64,000 nt of DNA from Sphaeramia orbicularis (taxonomy: Eukaryota; Chordata; Actinopteri; Kurtiformes; Apogonidae): assembly GCF_902148855.1 (NCBI RefSeq), contig NC_043964.1, positions 8,682,582 through 8,746,581 of the forward strand. The letters run 5' to 3'. The notes below the pieces were generated by a model. The model was not told the DNA's origin, made no database searches, and saw nothing but the letters and a program-made list of their open reading frames with translations. Every line of letters starts with the position of its first letter. Position 1 is the first letter of the stretch. Below are positions 32,173 to 43,024 of the stretch, in pieces. The position numbers and the translations under genes were made by a program.

Positions 32173-33050
32173 CATTTCTTTAAATGCACTTACAGCAGCT
32201 CCTTGTTTGAGTGCCTCATTCATCCTCAAATTGCACTTTTAGCAACTTTTATATACTTCTGTGTATATAAGAAAAAAAACTGCAGTGATGCACATTTGTT
32301 GGCCTGGTAGTTTCTTTTCTTCAGAGCAGAGGAAATGATTTGGTAATCTACTGGGGGGAGAGCTGTATCGCTGTATGATGGGAGCATTTTGTCTGGCAGT
32401 GCATCATAGACAGTCTAATTGGTGCAGATTTAATTGCCTCTTAATGTCACTTGAAGGTCTTGCAACAGCTGCGATTATAATTGGCTTTGGATAGTCGAAC
32501 AGGGCTGGAGTAAGAAGGCCACACCGGTCCTGGAACTCACAGTCTGCCGACCCCTCTGTCACATCTCAACAGGACAACAAGTGTGTGTGTGTGTGTGCGT
32601 GTTAAAGCATGACTATGAGATGTGGACTCAAGGGGTCATAGGACAAGAAAGAGAAGGAGCAGGGAGAAAATCCCCATTAGCTGGTTGTGCGGGAGGCAGA
32701 CCGAAGCCTCACCCTAGTGGAAAATAGATCTGACGACGGGTGCATCGGCACTGGATTAGGAGGTCAGCGGCAAAGACAAGGGCCTGCCTGGAAGAAAAGC
32801 TACTGCACAAGATGAATGCACCAATACAATCTGTGGAAAAATGGGAAGCATCTGAGCCATGAGGCAGCCTGCACACAGATTCTCAATCATAACAGCTAAA
32901 TGTAACAGTATGCAGTATGTCGTATGGTACAGGACAACATATGGAACTTGACCTGGATCTACAACAGTGAACAGCACAAATCACATGGAATATGATCCTC
33001 CATAAGTGATCCTGAATACAGATTTTTCTGAATATATAATTATTAAGCTT
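32173..33050. other. Gene-free stretch, possible conserved noncoding block
   Basis: No exon is recognised. The part at about 32390-32560 is less AT-rich and contains homeodomain-type TAATTG motifs (TTTAATTGCCTCTTAATGTC), so it is a candidate regulatory block. A short (GT)n lies at 32581-32600. Confidence 0.3.
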
Positions 33051-33054
33051 CATT

Positions 33055-33250
33055 TAATCAGGAAAGACAGCAATCCTGGCCAAAACAGCAGCAGAAGTCA
33101 CAGACAATAGAGACTTCACCCATACATCCACGCTGACAATGTACATAGAACACATAATAAAACTCAGCTCTAAAACCATACATAAAACATTGAACTAAAA
33201 ACACACATAAAATACCATCAATAATTTAAAAGGTACTACAAGTAGACAAC
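33055..33250. repeat. Possible LINE/SINE 3' fragment
   Basis: The sequence around CATTTAATCAGGAAAGACAG and AATCCTGGCCAAAACAGCAG resembles a dispersed fish repeat I recall but cannot classify from sequence alone. The ends are approximate. Confidence 0.35.
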
Positions 33251-33403
33251 AATGTTCTTTAAAAGCATCCCAAAGCACTAAGACTAACATATCAGAACTA
33301 ATGCAACGTTTATGCCATATAGATCAAAATTCATCCCCAACTGAGTCTTTCTTTTGATCCTCATGCACATAAACTTATACTTTCTATACATTTCTAGGTT
33401 TAA

Positions 33404-33590
33404 TGTGAAAAAAGTTACATTACATGAGGAAAATAATTACATTTATAATCTATGCTTTCACAATAAAATGTGAATAACCTGAACAAATATGAACAGCCTT
33501 AAATGTCTTCAGAGAAATAGGTGCAAATTTGACAATATTATGCCTGTTGTTAAATGTCGTAATGTGCATGTTATGTTGATAACAGTAAAA
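33404..33590. mobile_element. hAT-like MITE family, fragment (copy 3)
   Basis: The segment shares internal blocks of the family seen at 2.8 and 13.2 kb, including AATGTGAATAACCTGAACAA and TTTGACAATATTATGCC. Neither terminus is preserved. Confidence 0.55.
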
Positions 33591-33602
33591 AAAAAAAAAA
33601 AA

Positions 33603-33641
<39 letters not shown>

Positions 33642-33642
33642 T
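33587..33642. repeat. A-run plus (TAA)n microsatellite
   Basis: A run of A is followed by about a dozen TAA units. Confidence 0.9.
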
Positions 33643-33856
33643 GAAAACTGTTTTCAGTTAAATTAAATCAAATTTAGTTACTCTGATTAGTTAAACTGAA
33701 ACCTCCAGGGAAAAGCTATAAATCCGAACTGGAACTGACCTGCAAGAGCAAAAGACACTGGACTAATGAAGTAAACACAGAAGCCACTAAAGTCAGGATT
33801 TATGGTATGCAACAAATATGCGAGGAGTCATTCTGTGCAATTTTACTTCATAAGTA

Positions 33857-33857
<1 letters not shown>

Positions 33858-33922
<65 letters not shown>
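33858..33922. repeat. (AC)n(AT)n microsatellite
   Basis: About 27 AC units are followed by a short AT run. The apparent cysteine-valine open frame across it is a by-product of the dinucleotide repeat. Confidence 0.95.
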
Positions 33923-33923
<1 letters not shown>

Positions 33924-34009
33924 TCTTTAAATTATCATTATTATTTTTGTTATATGTTCTATATTTATTTCTCTTATTATGAATTTCACTTACATACAGA
34001 TACATCACA

Positions 34010-37000
34010 AATTTTTATTTAACTTGTAGTCCACTTAACAGAACTACAAATCCCTTCATATTCAGGCACACAGACATTAATCAAGCATCACTTTTTCTTT
34101 GTCCTGTTCATCATATGCTGAAGAAGGTAAATGGAAAAGATTTTTGCATGGACTGTTTTGGCAGAAACATTTTCAAATGCATGATTAAGGTTATAAAAGA
34201 TTCTATTTAATCCAAACTTTTTATGTTTTAAACCTAAATCTGAACCTAGATGATTATGTTTTGGTGCCTAAATTTAGTAAACCATGAATAAAGAAAAAAC
34301 AAGAAAACCCTTTATTTTGCACAGAGGTCAAATAACAGATCTACTGACCAATAGCGCTGTTTAATCGGTAAAGATCTAAATTAAAGGTGCAAACAGACAC
34401 TAGTTCTGTATTTCAGCTATTGTGCTTCATCAAAGTTATTGATTCGTTTTTATTTAATTGACATTTTAGACTTTTTTGAAGTTCTTCACAAATAGTACTG
34501 AAAAACTCAGGACTTTCAATGATATGTCTAAGTTTTTGTAATGGGTATATAGCTAAAATTAATATCATTCTGCTCCTCTTATCATTCTAATACCAGGAAA
34601 TAACTGGTAATCAAAAGATAATTGTTAAAAATCATTGTCTTAAGACATCATAATTACAAACAAGAAAACGATATGAGGTGATCAACGCATGCCGAGGGTG
34701 AAATGCTTGGAATTGCTCTGACCAAAGTCACAGAGGAGACTCTCAATGGGTTTTAAAAATATCTTATCAATCCAGAAATCAATGCATTCCATTCTGAGCG
34801 CTGCATATGGAAACCTCGTCTCTGAAAAGCCTCTCTCCTCCAGTAAAGCATCATCCATGTCTGGCAGCGGCGAGATGAACAACTGCTGTTTGCTTTTCTA
34901 ATCCCTTTTCTAAAGGAGGAGCACAACAGGTGTGAGAGCAGATAAGATATTAATAAGTCAATACAGGCCCAAGGGATGTTCAGGTTGTAATCAATGTAAC
35001 ACTCCTCTGCCCAGAAACTTCACTTCTCTTCATTAAATATTAATATAAGATGACAGAAATGATATTAGACTATTACTGGAAGTAATCAGCGACCACTGAT
35101 GCCTTTAACGTTGTGGTTAACCTCTGTCTGAAAGCCAACACTCATCAGGGAGCCACTCAGATTTTACAGGTTGGAGACAATGCAAAGATAAAGCTCATCA
35201 TGAAACACATAATAATACAGTTGATTTACACAGAACTTTTGTTTACAAGGTTACACTGTCCTACGCAGAACAGTAGATGAAAAACAAATAAAAATACAGA
35301 GAACATAAAACATACAGGAATAAAAATATTCAGTGTCAGGAGTAGAAATACATTATAAGATTCCATCTGCAAAAACTTTTTCAGTTTTTATGTCCTGCTG
35401 ATCTTTATTACTTATCTTAATTTTTGGAAGTGTTTATTTAACTATAATCATCCGGTATCTATAGTTATGTACAATCATCTACAATCCCAAATAACAAACA
35501 GGTGGAACTCAAGTAAAATAAAGTAATAAATGCAAAGTTGTTAAAATATTTAAATGAATTAGGTAAAACATCTACAGCAACATGCTTTTATCTCCGTGGT
35601 ATTTAAGCTGCCTTTAAAACCTGTTTTCTAGATCTGGTAGATCAGACCAGGGCCAGATCTAAAACCACTATACTAGACCAGTTGGACCTGGACTAAATTG
35701 TCCTGGAGAAGCCTGAGGTGGGAAATAACCAACAACAAATAGTTTTTGCTCTCACTTGTATTTTATTGTATTAGATTTTTTTTATTTTATATTTTACTTT
35801 TTTTGTATTACATTAACTTGTGCTGTAAAAAATATTAAATACCCAGTACCTGTCTTAACCCTTTAAAATGCCATATTTGTAATGTCAAGAAATCATTTTT
35901 TTGACATGCAAAAAATGTTTTTTTTTTTTTTTAATGTGCTCATACAAATTGGATAACTTCTTTTTTTTGTTGCCTGGCATAAATGATTAACAACAACAAT
36001 GGTAAATATGCATTATTATTTGTGCTACATCAAATGTTAAATGCTAAAATATGTCCATGTGCATTATTTACTCACTTGGGAGAAGGGTGCTACGGTAGTA
36101 ATTTTCCATGGTTTATAATGTACTAATTGTAATCATACAAAATGAATAACTTTTGAAAAATAATGACCTTTTATAACAAAGAGCAAAGTGCATAATAAAC
36201 TCATCTAGATACGTTACAATAGGTTAAAGAGCGGCAGAAAATATAAGACTGTCCTCTCTGCTGTTTTTCATTCATAATGTGGACATTTTACTGATATGAA
36301 AAAAAAAAGATTTTCTTTTTCTGTCTTTCATTTTATGAGTGGATTAAACAAAACTTAGCATCTCTGCATATCTTCACAAAATCGAGACAAAATGAGACTA
36401 AAATGAAAACTACGAACAAAAGTAAAGCCTTAGGGTTTATTTCTATACTTTGAGGACATTTCATGGCCTGAACTTTTTCACTTTTACTGCAGTAAAGAGT
36501 TCAAATTAGGTCTGTTTTTCCAAAAGTATCTGAACTTCTACTAGAGAAAACGATGAACATTTTCAAGCTCAAGCTATAAATAAACTCTTCATTCTTCAGT
36601 TTATCATATTTAGAGAAAGGGGGTGGAATAAAAAATACAGTATTTTCCTGTGAAGTGACATAAAACAGAGTTGCAAAGGACGTACAAGTGACTCAAGTTT
36701 CTATTTAACTACAGTATGTGAGTAAAACAACTGTGGAAAAACTCAACGATATGAAAACAGGATGGACAATATGGTCAAATATTTTATGTTTTATTATAAT
36801 CACATTTTTTGCAGCACTTTCCAGAAGTAAAATAGAAAATTCCATATAATTTAAGTCTCAGGTTATCACACAAAGGGTTTCCAGCAGATTCTTGTAAATA
36901 TAAATGTGATGAAAACAAACCAGTTTTAAAGAAACAAAGCACTCTGTCAAATAGAAACAACCGAATCCAACAATGCCGTGTTACTCTGAGTCCTTACCAC

Positions 37001-37020
37001 AGGAACACACCTTTACTTCT
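34010..37020. other. Gene-free stretch between microsatellite and SCO1 3' end
   Basis: No supported exon. The region at 34690-34900 has balanced base composition and a 66-codon minus-strand open frame of unrecognised product without splice support. It is a possible conserved noncoding element. Near 35860 a TTAACCCTTTAAAATG motif looks like one end of a TTAA-type MITE, but I cannot find its partner. Confidence 0.35.
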
Positions 37021-37030
37021 TTCTCCAACA

Positions 37031-37060
37031 TTTATTTTCTCTCCATTTGATGCTTTTATT
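37031..37060 (-). terminator. sco1: SCO1 polyadenylation signals
   Basis: Two AATAAA hexamers on the minus strand (37055-37060 and 37031-37036) lie about 250-280 bases downstream of the SCO1 stop codon, a plausible 3' UTR end. Confidence 0.6.
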
Positions 37061-37311
37061 CTCCAAAATGCAGAGTGAACGCAACGGCAGCAGAGTGACG
37101 TTCACAGCGGATAATAACGGAGAACGGTGTGACAGTATCATGCCGCAGAGCCACTCTCTCCTGCGAAACCATCCATCATGAGGAGTGTTACCGCAGATGT
37201 GTTTAGTTCAGAGTAAACAAAGCGTCCCAACATGACATGACAGTGATGATTTGAGGTTTAAGATCACAAAAGAAACAAGGACAGAGTCTGCAGTGCGAGG
37301 CCAACGCCAGC

Positions 37312-40300
37312 TCATTTGGCGTTCCTGTAGCGTCTCATGTGCGCCGCTATGGAGGCAGAGATTTCCGCACTTCGCTTGTTCTGTCCAAAGTATTCCACGA
37401 AGTCTCCGTCGGGTCCCACGAGGTACATGATGATGGTGTGGTCGACCTGAAGAACACGACAAGAGTTTAGAGTTTTATGTCTGACATACTTACCTTTACA
37501 TAATAGTTTTACTGATTAATTAAAGATTAACCTGTTGGCATCAGCAGACCCGAGCTCTGATAGTGGACTTATGCTGCCTTCACAAGCTATGGCAATTATG
37601 GTAAATACTTGTATGTTTGCTTGTTTATTTTTAATTTCGAATATCAACATTTAAAACCAAAAACAACAAAGAAAACATAAAAAAAAAACACATTTGAAAA
37701 GGAGTGGGATGAAGTGCAACTTATATAGTTCCGCCCCCTTGCCACATCTTCCTCTACTGACCACAAAGTCCCATGTCAGCTCCACAAAATAACTTAAAAA
37801 ATCTTGCAAATATCAAAATAAATTTTGACCAAGCCTGCACAGAGGGCAAAAATGTTATACATACCAAAAATAAACTGTCCATTTCATAACAGTATTACAC
37901 ATATTTGGCTAAAAATTTGCACATGAATGCCCCAGGGTTCCTACAGGGTTCTACAAGTTTAAGACTTTTTCAGACCTTTTTAAAACTACTTCGAACAGAA
38001 TTTATTGCCTATTTCACGGCCATACTGGCAAAAATTCGTGACTCCTAGAATTTAGGAAAATGCATTTATTTAATCCAACACCTTGATTCCCACCGCTGAG
38101 TCATTTCTCACCAGGAGCTCCAAAGTTAGTGATAACTGGGTTGGAACGGGTGGAACTGAGTAGACTAATGTTACTTTCTTTGCAGTTTGGACATTAAACA
38201 GACACATATAAACACATTTATGGCAGTATATGGCAACATAACTTAAGACCTACTGTATCATATTTAATACCTTTTAAAGACTTTTTTCAGGTATTAAATG
38301 CAGATTTGTAAATTCAAGGCTTTTTAAGACACCACAGGAATCCTGACGCCCCCTCATGTTGTATTTTCCACTGGAGAACTGGGAAAAAATTTGATCCATG
38401 AGCTGCCGAGATGAAAATAATCTTTGAACTTTTCAACACGGTGGAGAGCAATAAGGGATTCACTGCAAATTACAAACAATGCTTTTATTAACGTTCTGCT
38501 GCACATTTGCACATTTATAGCATACTCAATTTGCAAAAAAAAAGAAAAAAAAAAGGCACCCCCCAAAATGCTGTAGTAGATGAATTAACCCATCCAAAAC
38601 TCTTTTATCCAAGTAGCAGGTCACAATAAATTGTGTGTCAGGCATTTTTCATTTGGCTATGATTAAAAAGGCACTTGAACACAACACACTTGTAATTTTG
38701 AATTCACTAGCAAAAAGGATCATCTTCCTGATAGCACCTGAAGGCAGCATCGGTCTGTCTGGTCACATCAGACAAACCTGTTATAAGCAGCTACTCATAG
38801 ACTGAGAAAAACTGTAACTCACAATGTAGTCGTTGTCCTCGTCCTTTGGTCCCTGACTGTAGTAGACTCTGTAGGATCTGGAGACGGCTTCAACCTGCTC
38901 TGTGGTCCCCGTCAGACCAATCAGTTTAGGGGAAAACTCTGGATACAAAAAATTTAGATGATCATTATTAACCAATATAAACATTTTTGTCCAAATATCC
39001 CAGCCTTAGATCAAATTAGCTTGTGAGAAATTATAAAGTAAGTTTTGTTATTTTCTTTAAATGGAAAAAGTCTAATTGATGAGCAGTTAAATCAGTTAAC
39101 ATTATTTGCTTCTACAGGGTGTCCCATAAGTCTTCATACATAGGAGACATAATACATTCCATACATATATGGTTCTAACATGTATTTCTTTATATTTCTT
39201 CTTTATAGTTCTTCAGCAGACAAACATTGAAATGTGTTCCCGACAAAATGGCAGTCATATAGAGCATATTATATAAATAAAAATAGTTTATGTCAAGAAA
39301 CGTTTATTTTTCCTATGTATGGAGACTTATGGGACACCCTGTAGTATTATTTAACTGAGGATGATTTCTGCACCACATTGTTCAACATTTATCAAAAGCA
39401 GAGTGTGTTTTCTGTACCTTTTACATATGTGGCCATGGCCTCTGGTGTGTCTCTGTCGGGGTCGATGGTGATGAGAATCGGCGTCAGGTTTGGAAGAGAC
39501 TTTATGTTGTCTGTGGAAACACATCGAAACGTGGTTGAAGCTGACGTTTCAGATCCTAGACAGTAACTTCATATCAAAACCTGTTTTTTGTTACCGATCT
39601 CATCCACCACTTCGATCATCTTCTCCAATTCGTCAGGGCAGATGTCTGGGCAGTGGGTGAAGCCGAAGTAGAGGAGGACCCACTGGCCCAGGAAGTCCTC
39701 ACTCTTGGCGGGTTTGTTGTTGTGGTCGATGAGTGAGAATGGACCACCGAGCGCTGGCCGTCCTATCGATCTATTCTTCTCTTTTTCAATCGCTGCAAAT
39801 AACAACAGACAAACAGAGCAGCTTGTTCATTTACCTGGAAATATGACTTGAATTATCTTTCTGTCTTTTAGTTATTCAAAGACTTACCTTCTTCTTTTTC
39901 TTTCTTTAAGTACTTCATCCCTCCCAACAGAGTGCCACCAATAGCAAATGTTATTGCTAAAGATTTCCACGTCACTGGCTTTGGAAAGACAAATGATGAC
40001 AAAAATAAGCCATAGAAGACTTTTTAAAGCAGACACTTCTGGGATTTATTATAAAGCTGTACCTATCATATGATTTAAGTAAAAATATTATGATTTTATC
40101 AGGAAAAAAACTCCTAAAATAATTTGAAAAAAAGTGCATGTCAGTAGCAAACGTAAACAAGCCTTATTATTCCAACATTTTGAGAAAAGGTACATTTTAT
40201 TTAGAAAATGGGGAATACATTTACAGGGAAACTTAACATGTGTTCTGAACTAACTTTGTATAGGGCAACTAAACTGTTTACATATATAGATGTTTACATA

Positions 40301-42582
40301 TATAGACATACTTATATTTTCATACTAAGATCCAGACCATATTTTACGGTGTACATGAGGCCAAAATGTTTTAGAGTAACACAACCCTCATTTGTTGTTG
40401 AAAAAACTACTGATGAAATTTACAGAAAATAATCTTGGAAAAGTGTGGACACAGTAATTTTTGTGACCTAAGTACACTTGTATTAGCAGGAGATTCCCTT
40501 TAACAGATTATTTAAATTAGTCATGCAAAACGATTTACTACGGACTGTTCCTTTGTGTTACTTCTAACTGTTGCATTATTTAATGCCAACAAGACCATGA
40601 CACAACAAAATTTCTTGGGAGACTTTGACCATGGGGAGGCGCTGCTGAGAACAGAGAGTAGATGATAGAGAAAGAGAATTTTCACAAGTGTTGTTAACTT
40701 ATTAAGAACGGCAGGTGAAGGCCTTATCAGAGCACACTGAGTATAAAACAGTCTATATTTTCACCTGCATTGACCCTGGTTCTTAAATTACTGTTGGAAA
40801 GAGACACTGACATACAAATCACCAGGAGGATCAACAGGAAGTCCAACAGAGGATTTAATGACACGTCATCTCAAAGTCATGAAGCTTCATGACAAAAAAT
40901 TTACATGAAATACAATACTCCTTAAACTCAGTGACAGCCAAATTAATATTTTTCCTGCTTCTGTAACAGATACAGACAGTGCCCAATGTTTCCTCATTGT
41001 TATTGGTATTAAAATGTTAACATATAGAATATATATGTATTCATCACTGAATGTTGACCAGAGTCTATTATATTATGAAAGTCATAATTCAGCACCATGA
41101 CAGCAATAAAAGTCACTTCTTTGTGTGTCTCTTTGGCGTCATGCACCACACCTACCATCTTCTTTAATGTTCTCTATGGAATGACATTCTCATTAAATAT
41201 TAAATAATGTTAAATAATGTTCTTATCTTGTATTTTACCTCCATCACATAGTGGTCGAGATCTGCATTAATGAACAAGTTGGTCATTGTGATTTTAAAGC
41301 ATTTCACTCATTATTTTAGACTAGGTTACATTCATCCACTAACTCCTACTTCCGCTGCCTCTTTGATCTGTCTCACTTTTTCCAGAGAAAAACATGTAAA
41401 ATCTTCTTCACATTACAGTAATGAGCTGTGTCTCTGTTTTGTAACTTCCCTGTACCCTCATCATGTCTAAATGTAACCTCTTTTGCTAAGGGATATTAGC
41501 TTACCTGTAAAACTAACATCCCTTTGAGTGTTTTCTCTGTATTAGCACTAATTCATCCTGCCCTGATGAATCTGGCGGATGAACTTCCTCCACTTACCCC
41601 AGACTTCTTGGCCTTACCTCCTGATGGAGGTGGGGGCAGTGATGAATAGTTTCTGGTGCTCTGCTGATTTAACCATTGTGTTGTTCTGCAGGTGCGCCAG
41701 TGACTCACATTCACCTGTTCACAAGTAAACACAGGAAAACAAGATTTAGTGAGTGGTTAATACTTCGGCACAAAAAAGGTGTAGTTTGACTGTAGTTCCA
41801 TCACATGTAGAAGTCACTTTCTCCTGCATGAAACACTAGCTGACAGAGATTGTCAAATGTAACTGATGGTGAAAACCCACTTTTTAATAATTGCTGTTAA
41901 GAAGGATTATTTGGATTTGCTCAAAACTTTTCCACAGCAAAGTGATATTAATGTGGCTTCTATTACATACTATTACTACTTTTTTTTTTTCTTTATCCAA
42001 TCCAACTTTATTTGTAAAGCACTTTAAAACAACCAGAATGGACCAAAGTGCTGCACAGAAGAATAAATAAAAAACAAAATTAAAGAGTAAAATACAAGAA
42101 TTGATTAAAAGACATAGAACAGCTGTACAAAAGAGCTTTAGAAGCTATCTATCCTCCTGATACAGAGTATTTAGGTAGACTTATTACTGATGCAAATGTC
42201 TTTGTTGACAATTTTTAAATTTTTTTTTACATCCGTTGGGTAACAGCTAGCATACTTGTAGGACTTTCACAAGTAGCCTGAATGCCATATTTGAGCTTAA
42301 AAACAGTCACACACCAACAGCAGACAGGTTAAACAGAATTATTTGTGCACAGCCTGTTGTGATATTAAATATTCATTCATCCACTGAACCGGTGGGTACC
42401 GACGACAGTTAGCTTTGACCTACCGTGCAGTGGTGCACTCTCCTCGGCCACAGCGTATGTGTCAGTCCGCCGTCTCTCCGGAAAACACCGTGTGTGAACC
42501 TGACGGCCGTAGTGCGGTGGCATTTCACTACAAGTCTGACATTGTTGTGGAGTGAGCTGTGATATAAAATACTCAGGGACAT
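37312..42582 (-). CDS. sco1: SCO1, cytochrome c oxidase copper chaperone
   Basis: SCO1 is a mitochondrial inner-membrane protein that helps deliver copper to the CuA site of COX2 during complex IV assembly. Seven coding exons (42424-42582, 41598-41714, 39888-39978, 39595-39792, 39418-39510, 38823-38938, 37312-37446) sum to 909 nt, giving 302 aa with consistent phases. Features in order are a basic, Arg-rich mitochondrial leader, a transmembrane segment ([19 protein letters not shown], about 98-116) and a thioredoxin-like domain. Copper ligands C170 and C174 sit in CPDIC, with H261 in [19 protein letters not shown] and the YFGQNKR segment are typical of the family. The start is the ATG at 42580-42582, because only this frame joins exon 2 in phase. 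Human SCO1 has 301 aa. The gene lies downstream of myosin gene B on the same strand, as in mammals. Confidence 0.96.
38411..38737. repeat. Unclassified dispersed repeat, copy II (in SCO1 intron)
   Basis: The opposite-orientation homologue of 11781-12070. Shared features are ATGAAAATAA, TTTTCAACA-GGTGGAGA, AGTAGATGAATTAA, CCAAGTAGCAGGTCACAA and GGATCATCTTCC, in the same order. Divergence is considerable, suggesting old copies. Family unknown. Confidence 0.6.
39115..39341. mobile_element. mariner-type MITE in SCO1 intron
   Basis: The 227-bp element has 31-bp terminal inverted repeats with one mismatch. It starts CAGGGTGTCCCATAAGTCT on the left and ends AGACTTATGGGACACCCTG on the right, and is flanked by TA on both sides (39113-39114, 39342-39343). 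CAGGGTGTCCCA-type ends with TA duplications are typical of mariner relatives. Noncoding; the well-preserved ends suggest it is relatively recent. Confidence 0.85.
41996..42090. repeat. Possible LINE/SINE 3' tail
   Basis: TCCAACTTTATTTGTAAAGC followed by an ACCAAAGTGCTGCACAG-like block resembles a common fish retroposon tail. Assignment is from memory of the pattern only. It lies in the first SCO1 intron. Confidence 0.4.
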
Positions 42583-43024
42583 GTCGGGACCTTGACTGAA
42601 CCGCTGTTGTAACAAGGAAGCGGGTTACAAGTTTACAAAACGTGATAACGGAGCAGTAATAGCGCATACAAGCTCCTGGTCTCAGGTCAGTTTTATGTGC
42701 TCATAATGACATAAAAAAGGAACGACTGAAATTTCCAAAAACTGATCTCAGATCCGTGTTTAGACAGATGACATTTAAGAGGAAGTGACATCTTCTTCTA
42801 CCCCATTTTTAGTTCATGTTTTCTCTGCTTCCCCCTACAGGCGGGAGGGTATAATACAACATATTACAATCAACTAACGTACTGCATGTATTTGGATGAA
42901 AGGGATGTTGTTCTACGTTGCATTTGTATAAAAGTTATTTATTAAAAAACTGTTTGCTTTAACTGTGTAATCGCGCAACAGGAAAGAGAAAAACTAAGGA
43001 TCAGGCTCTCAGGTTGTGTGACCC

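Noticed and set aside
33793-34008. Cysteine-valine-rich open frame
   Set aside because: Generated by the (AC)n microsatellite.
34682-34882. 66-codon minus-strand frame
   Set aside because: No recognised family, and no promoter or splice evidence. Better treated as possible conserved noncoding DNA.
42377-42667. Alternative first-exon frame for SCO1 (starting MPPHYGRQ)
   Set aside because: It would join exon 2 out of phase. Only the MSLSILYHS frame leaves phase 0 at the donor.
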